NCBI GenBank assembly: GCA_902461085.1
Contig: CABPWH010000045.1
Span: 1 to 15,970 of the forward strand
Source: an uncultured Collinsella sp.
GTDB lineage: Bacteria > Actinomycetota > Coriobacteriia > Coriobacteriales > Coriobacteriaceae
Length of the DNA stretch: 15,970 nt
Direction of reading: 5' to 3'
Below are positions 12,952-15,970 of this stretch, one piece after another; positions within the stretch are counted from its first letter, which is position 1; each line of letters begins with the position of its first letter. The notes under the pieces were generated by a model. The model saw only the letters and a list, made by a program, of their open reading frames with translations, made no database searches and was not told the DNA's origin. The translations under genes were made by a program, and so were the position numbers.

Positions 12952-13614
12952 GGTGAGCAGCTGCTCTGCCAACGGATACACGGTAACGTCGAAATAGCGG
13001 CCGATCACGTCGATGCCGGTCCACATGGGCAGCAGGTACAGCACGATGATGAGGATCGGCATGGCGTATTGCTGCAGGCGGTAGTAATTGGCGAGCGCCT
13101 GGCCTTTGAGAAACGGGACGATGATCGACGAGCCGTCGAGCGGCGGGATCGGGATGAGGTTAAAAAACGCAAGCGATAGGTTAACCACGATAAACGTGGC
13201 GTCGAAGTTCATGATTTGGGACGCCACGGCAAAGGACATGCTGGCGTAGAGGTTGCCGTATGCCGCGTGCATGATGGCGGCCGCTAGGCATGCCAGTGCG
13301 ATGTTCGATGCGGGGCCGGCCGCGCTCACCAGGACCTCATCGCGCTTGGGGTGCTTGAGGTTGTTGAGGTAGACGGGTACGGGCTTGGCAAAGGCGAACA
13401 CCGGGCCTCCGGCGGCAAGCATCAGCAGCGGCAGGATGATGGTGCCGAACGGGTCGATATGGTTGAGCGGATTGAGCGACACGCGACCGCGCGAACGCGC
13501 CGTCTTGTCGCCGAGCGCCCAGGCTGCGGCGGCGTGCGCGCTCTCGTGGATGACGATGCCCACGGTGACGGCGACAGCGCTGGCGAGCAGGTTCATGAAG
13601 TAGCTGCTGGACAT
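12931..13614 (-). CDS. Site-2-type M50 family membrane metalloprotease
   Basis: The 227-residue polytopic membrane protein has the zinc-protease motif HESAH (H23, E24, H27) inside the first hydrophobic segment and the second metal-site motif NLIPIPPLDG (152-161, D160) in a later one, both diagnostic of M50/S2P enzymes. Further signatures are SLNPLNHIDPFGTI (46-59) and the SAAGPASN segment (97-104). Hydrophobic segments lie at about 8-34, 56-78, 94-118, 138-157 and 183-200. It lacks PDZ and CBS domains, as in the compact YwhC/Rip-like subgroup, whose substrates are mostly unknown. The start has GGGGAG 5 bases upstream and lies 9 bp after the small membrane protein gene. A pairing with that neighbour, for example as cofactor or substrate, is only a guess. 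Confidence 0.93.
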   Translation of the reverse strand: MSSSYFMNLLASAVAVTVGIVIHESAHAAAAWALGDKTARSRGRVSLNPLNHIDPFGTIILPLLMLAAGGPVFAFAKPVPVYLNNLKHPKRDEVLVSAAGPASNIALACLAAAIMHAAYGNLYASMSFAVASQIMNFDATFIVVNLSLAFFNLIPIPPLDGSSIIVPFLKGQALANYYRLQQYAMPILIIVLYLLPMWTGIDVIGRYFDVTVYPLAEQLLTFAIAGI

Positions 13615-13623
13615 GGCGCTCCC

Positions 13624-13920
13624 CTAGCGGACGCGGCGCGAGGCACGCGTGAGCAGGTAATCGGCCACAAACAGGATAACGGCCACGATGGCGTAATCCA
13701 GGCGGAACACGCCGCCAAAGGGCGATGTGATGACGCCGTAGCCGGCGATAGCGCTCGGCAGCGCACGCGAAAGCTCAACGACAAAGCCCACGATTTGCAG
13801 CTTGGCGGTGAGGCCACTAAAGCACAGCAGCACGGTCATCGCGCTCATAAAGATGCCGCAGATGCGACAGGCGATGGCGATGATGCTCATCGCCACGGCG
13901 GTGGCTTTACGAGAGTTCAC
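13624..13920 (-). CDS. Small hypothetical membrane protein (98 residues, GTG start)
   Basis: I do not recognise this protein. The reading frame is open from 14040, but the N-terminal part lies inside the ABC-F gene and reads as an arginine/serine-rich shadow. A GTG at 13920 has GAGGAG 7 bases upstream and overlaps the ABC-F stop by 14 bp, whereas the ATG at 13890 has no ribosome binding site, so I take the GTG. The product would start MNSRKATAVAMS, followed by hydrophobic segments at about residues 8-34 and 70-88 and perhaps a weaker one at 42-60. It ends in a basic tail (RASRRVR), which suggests a cytoplasmic C-terminus. Base composition is like its neighbours, and the overlap and the 9-bp gap to the protease gene point to one transcription unit. 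A small holin-like or accessory membrane protein is conceivable; nothing in the sequence decides. Confidence 0.7.
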   Translation of the reverse strand: MNSRKATAVAMSIIAIACRICGIFMSAMTVLLCFSGLTAKLQIVGFVVELSRALPSAIAGYGVITSPFGGVFRLDYAIVAVILFVADYLLTRASRRVR

Positions 13921-15940
13921 GCGCGGTCTCCTCTTCGATCTGGGTGGAAAGCTCGAGCCATTCGTCCTCGAGCTTGGGCAGCTCTTGCTTAAGGCCGTTA
14001 TATTCCCCCAGCGCGGCGTTGAACTTATCCTGATCGGCATAAAGCTCTTCGCTCGCCATCAATTCCATTAGCTCGTCATAGCGGGCACGTTTTTTGTCAA
14101 GCTCGGCCTCGATCTTCTTGAGCTGGCTGCGCACGCCCTTGAGCTTTTTGTTGAGCGCGGCGCGGGCCTGGGCCTCGGCGCGCTTTTGTTCCTTGGTCTT
14201 TTTGCCCTCGGCCGGCTTAGGCGCCGCGGCGGGGGTGTCGGCCTGAGCGGCGCTGGCCTTGGTGGACTTGACAGCGGCAGGTGCGCTCTCCCCTGCCGCT
14301 TCGGCGGCGGCGCGGGCTGCGAGGTCCTCGCGCTTGTAGAGGTAGTAGTCGTAGTCGCCGTCGTAGACCGTGACCTTGCCGTCGCGGATGTCGATGATGC
14401 GGTTTGCCACGGCACGTACCAAGTGCTCGTCGTGGCTGATCAGCACGATGGTGCCGGGGAAGTTTTGCAGGGCGTTCTCGAGCATGTCCACCGAGTCGAT
14501 GTCCAGGTGGTTGGTGGGCTCGTCCAGGCACAGGAGCGCCTCGGGCGCCACGAGCATCTTGGCCAGGGCCAGACGGGCCTTTTCGCCGCCGGAGAGGACA
14601 CGGACCTGCTTTTCGATTGCGTCGTTGTCGCTAAACAGGAAGGCGCCCAGCAGGCTGCGCTGCTGTGGCACGGTCCACTTGGGCGTGACGGTGTCGATCT
14701 CTTGCAGGACGGTGTTGGACTCGGTCATTCCTTCGAGCGCGTGCTGGGCATAGTAGGCCACACCCACGTTGGTGCCTAGATCGCGGGTGCCGGTGGTAGG
14801 CGGCTCCAGGCCGGCGATGATCTTCATGAGCGTGGACTTACCGGCGCCGTTGGGGCCGACGAGCGCCACATGCTCGCCGCGGTAGAGCTTGAGGTCGATA
14901 TCGCTGTAGATGTGCTTGTTGCCGTAGGACTTGGATACGCCCTCGAGGCCCACGACCATGTCGCCGGAGCGCGGCGGGTCGGGGAACTTAAAGTCGATGT
15001 GCTTGTGGCCTTCGGGCAGGATGACGAGCTCCTTTTTGATCTGCTCGATCTTGCGGATACGCTCCTGGGCCTGGGCTGCCTTGGTGGGCTTGTAGCGGAA
15101 CTTGTCGACGAAGACCTGCATGTGGGCGATATCGCGCTCCTGGGCAGCACGCTTGGCGCGCATCTGCTCCAGGTTGTCCTCTCGCTGCTTGAGATAGCTG
15201 CTGTAGTTACCGGTGTAGGTAGTCACGCGGCGGTTTTCGAGGGCGGCGACGTGGTCGACGCAGGCGTCCATGAAGGCGCGGTCGTGGCTGACGATGAGGA
15301 CGGCGCCGTCGTAGTTCGCGATAAAGCCGTGCAGCCATTGGACGCTTTCGAGGTCCAGGTGGTTGGTGGGCTCGTCCAGAAGCAGCAAGTCGGGATGGCG
15401 CAGGAAGAGCTTGGCGAGCGCGATGCGCATCTGCCAGCCGCCGGAGAACTCGGAGCACGGGCGCTCAAAGTCGGTGACCTTAAAGCCCAGGCCGGACAGG
15501 ATTTTGCGCGCGTTGCTCTCGAGCTCGTAGCCGCCCAGGTGCTCAAAGCGGTCCTGGACCTGGCCGTATTCGTTAAGGAGTGCGTCGACGTCCTTGCCCT
15601 GTTCGGAGAGCTCGGTGATCTGGGCCTGCAGCTCTTTGGCGCGCTCGCCCATGCGGCGGATTTCCTTGGCGGCGGCCATGACCTCGGCGAGGATGGTGGT
15701 GTCCTTGTGCTCCAGGTTTGTTTCCTGCTCTAGGTAGCCCACCTGGCAGTCCTTGGCGTACTGGACCTGGCCGGCGTCGGGGCTATCGATGCCCATGATG
15801 ATTTTGAGCATGGTGGTTTTGCCGGCGCCGTTGGGTCCCACGAGCGCAAAACGCTCGCCGGGGTTGATCTGGAAGGACGCGCCACTAAAGAGGACGCGCG
15901 CGCCGAAGCTTTTTTCGATCTTGTCGACCAGGAGGATCAT
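13907..15940 (-). CDS. ABC-F family ATPase (translation factor type, tandem ATP-binding domains)
   Basis: The 677-residue soluble protein has two ABC ATPase domains and no membrane segments, the ABC-F layout. Domain 1 has Walker A GPNGAGKTT (35-43), signature FSGGWQMR (165-172) and Walker B LLLLDEP (185-191, E190). Domain 2 has Walker A GPNGAGKST (362-370), signature LSGGEKAR (449-456) and Walker B LLCLDEP (469-475, E474). The charged helical linker between them (about 245-320) is where ABC-F proteins carry the arm that contacts P-site tRNA on the ribosome. The C-terminus has an Ala/Pro/Lys linker (541-592) and a coiled coil (595-673) like the YdiF/YheS/Uup groups. Known members resolve stalled ribosomes or give resistance to ribosome-targeting antibiotics; the intact two-site domain set does not tell which. 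The start at 15940 gives the normal N-terminus MILLVDKIEKSFG; AAAGG lies 7-12 bases upstream. Confidence 0.95.
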   Translation of the reverse strand: MILLVDKIEKSFGARVLFSGASFQINPGERFALVGPNGAGKTTMLKIIMGIDSPDAGQVQYAKDCQVGYLEQETNLEHKDTTILAEVMAAAKEIRRMGERAKELQAQITELSEQGKDVDALLNEYGQVQDRFEHLGGYELESNARKILSGLGFKVTDFERPCSEFSGGWQMRIALAKLFLRHPDLLLLDEPTNHLDLESVQWLHGFIANYDGAVLIVSHDRAFMDACVDHVAALENRRVTTYTGNYSSYLKQREDNLEQMRAKRAAQERDIAHMQVFVDKFRYKPTKAAQAQERIRKIEQIKKELVILPEGHKHIDFKFPDPPRSGDMVVGLEGVSKSYGNKHIYSDIDLKLYRGEHVALVGPNGAGKSTLMKIIAGLEPPTTGTRDLGTNVGVAYYAQHALEGMTESNTVLQEIDTVTPKWTVPQQRSLLGAFLFSDNDAIEKQVRVLSGGEKARLALAKMLVAPEALLCLDEPTNHLDIDSVDMLENALQNFPGTIVLISHDEHLVRAVANRIIDIRDGKVTVYDGDYDYYLYKREDLAARAAAEAAGESAPAAVKSTKASAAQADTPAAAPKPAEGKKTKEQKRAEAQARAALNKKLKGVRSQLKKIEAELDKKRARYDELMELMASEELYADQDKFNAALGEYNGLKQELPKLEDEWLELSTQIEEETARELS
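13928..13933 (-). promoter_or_regulatory. Ribosome binding site that fixes the GTG start of the small membrane protein
   Basis: GAGGAG on the minus strand lies 7 bases before GTG at 13920 and within the last codons of the ABC-F gene (the Glu-Glu-Glu-Thr segment). The next in-frame ATG, at 13890, has no comparable sequence upstream. This is the main reason to annotate the 98-residue form. Confidence 0.65.
14501..14527. repeat. 27-bp exact direct repeat, copy 1 (second Walker B region of the ABC-F gene)
   Basis: These 27 bases are identical to 15353..15379. Both copies encode the DEPTNHLD segment after Walker B, one in each ATPase domain. Repetition of the protein motif explains the similarity, but identity at all synonymous sites over 27 bases is more than the protein requires. 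Confidence 0.9.
15353..15379. repeat. 27-bp exact direct repeat, copy 2 (first Walker B region of the ABC-F gene)
   Basis: Matches 14501..14527 base for base and ends on both sides where the two copies first differ. The distance between copies is 852 bp, a multiple of 3, so recombination between them would leave an in-frame protein with a single hybrid ATPase module. Confidence 0.9.
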
Positions 15941-15970
15941 GGTGCCGCCTTTGACCTTGTGTGCCTATAT

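Noticed and set aside
12235..13179. A 314-codon plus-strand open frame through scpA, the gap and the protease gene
   Set aside because: Same reason; its frame simply lacks stops in GC-rich DNA.
14870..15733. A 287-codon plus-strand open frame opposite the ABC-F gene
   Set aside because: Repetitive Leu/Val/Asp/Gly translation mirrors the ABC-F codons; no independent evidence.
1..15970. Mobile elements, CRISPR array, tRNA or rRNA genes, defence or biosynthetic cluster
   Set aside because: No transposase or integrase, no spaced short repeats, no cloverleaf or rRNA-like stretch, and no run of unknown genes. Every long minus-strand frame but one belongs to a known core family.

Overview
The window is a compact, GC-rich (by eye about 60% or more) bacterial housekeeping region. 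All 18 supported genes lie on the minus strand and read from the right edge to the left edge, with gaps of 0-84 bp and several start/stop overlaps. There are no tRNA or rRNA genes, insertion sequences, prophage genes or CRISPR arrays. The order scpA-scpB-rluB-cmk-plsC-ispH-DUF512-der-plsY-gpsA resembles that of Clostridia-like anaerobes. With the high GC, the Nif3/zinc-ribbon pair typical of Actinomycetota and the oxygen-sensitive Fe-S enzymes, this suggests a Coriobacteriia-type gut anaerobe such as Collinsella. That placement is inference from gene order and composition, not a database match.

In transcription order from the right: a translational ABC-F ATPase (13907..15940); a 98-residue membrane protein whose GTG start overlaps it (13624..13920); and an M50 site-2-type protease (12931..13614). 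After the largest gap (84 bp, with two hairpins and a weak candidate promoter) come the chromosome-organisation pair scpA and scpB, the rRNA pseudouridine synthase rluB, cmk, plsC, ispH, a PDZ/radical-SAM DUF512 protein, the ribosome-assembly GTPase der, plsY, gpsA, rpe, a NifS/IscS-type cysteine desulfurase, a Nif3-like protein, a zinc-ribbon coiled-coil protein and the first 25 codons of coaBC, cut by the left edge.

The genes fall into recognisable themes. GpsA makes sn-glycerol-3-phosphate, PlsY makes lysophosphatidate and PlsC makes phosphatidate. Cmk recycles the CMP released when CDP-diacylglycerol is used. IspH finishes the MEP isoprenoid route. ScpAB segregates the chromosome, while RluB, Der and the ABC-F protein serve the ribosome. 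The cysteine desulfurase could supply sulfur for the Fe-S enzymes IspH and DUF512, though no scaffold gene is adjacent.

I found no exotic or mobile system, and most of the window is ordinary conserved core genome. The points worth a second look are small: an HX4E instead of HX4D acyltransferase motif in PlsC, a zinc ribbon that has lost one cysteine, the uncharacterised PDZ/radical-SAM protein, an unassigned small membrane protein next to an M50 protease, and the scpA leader.
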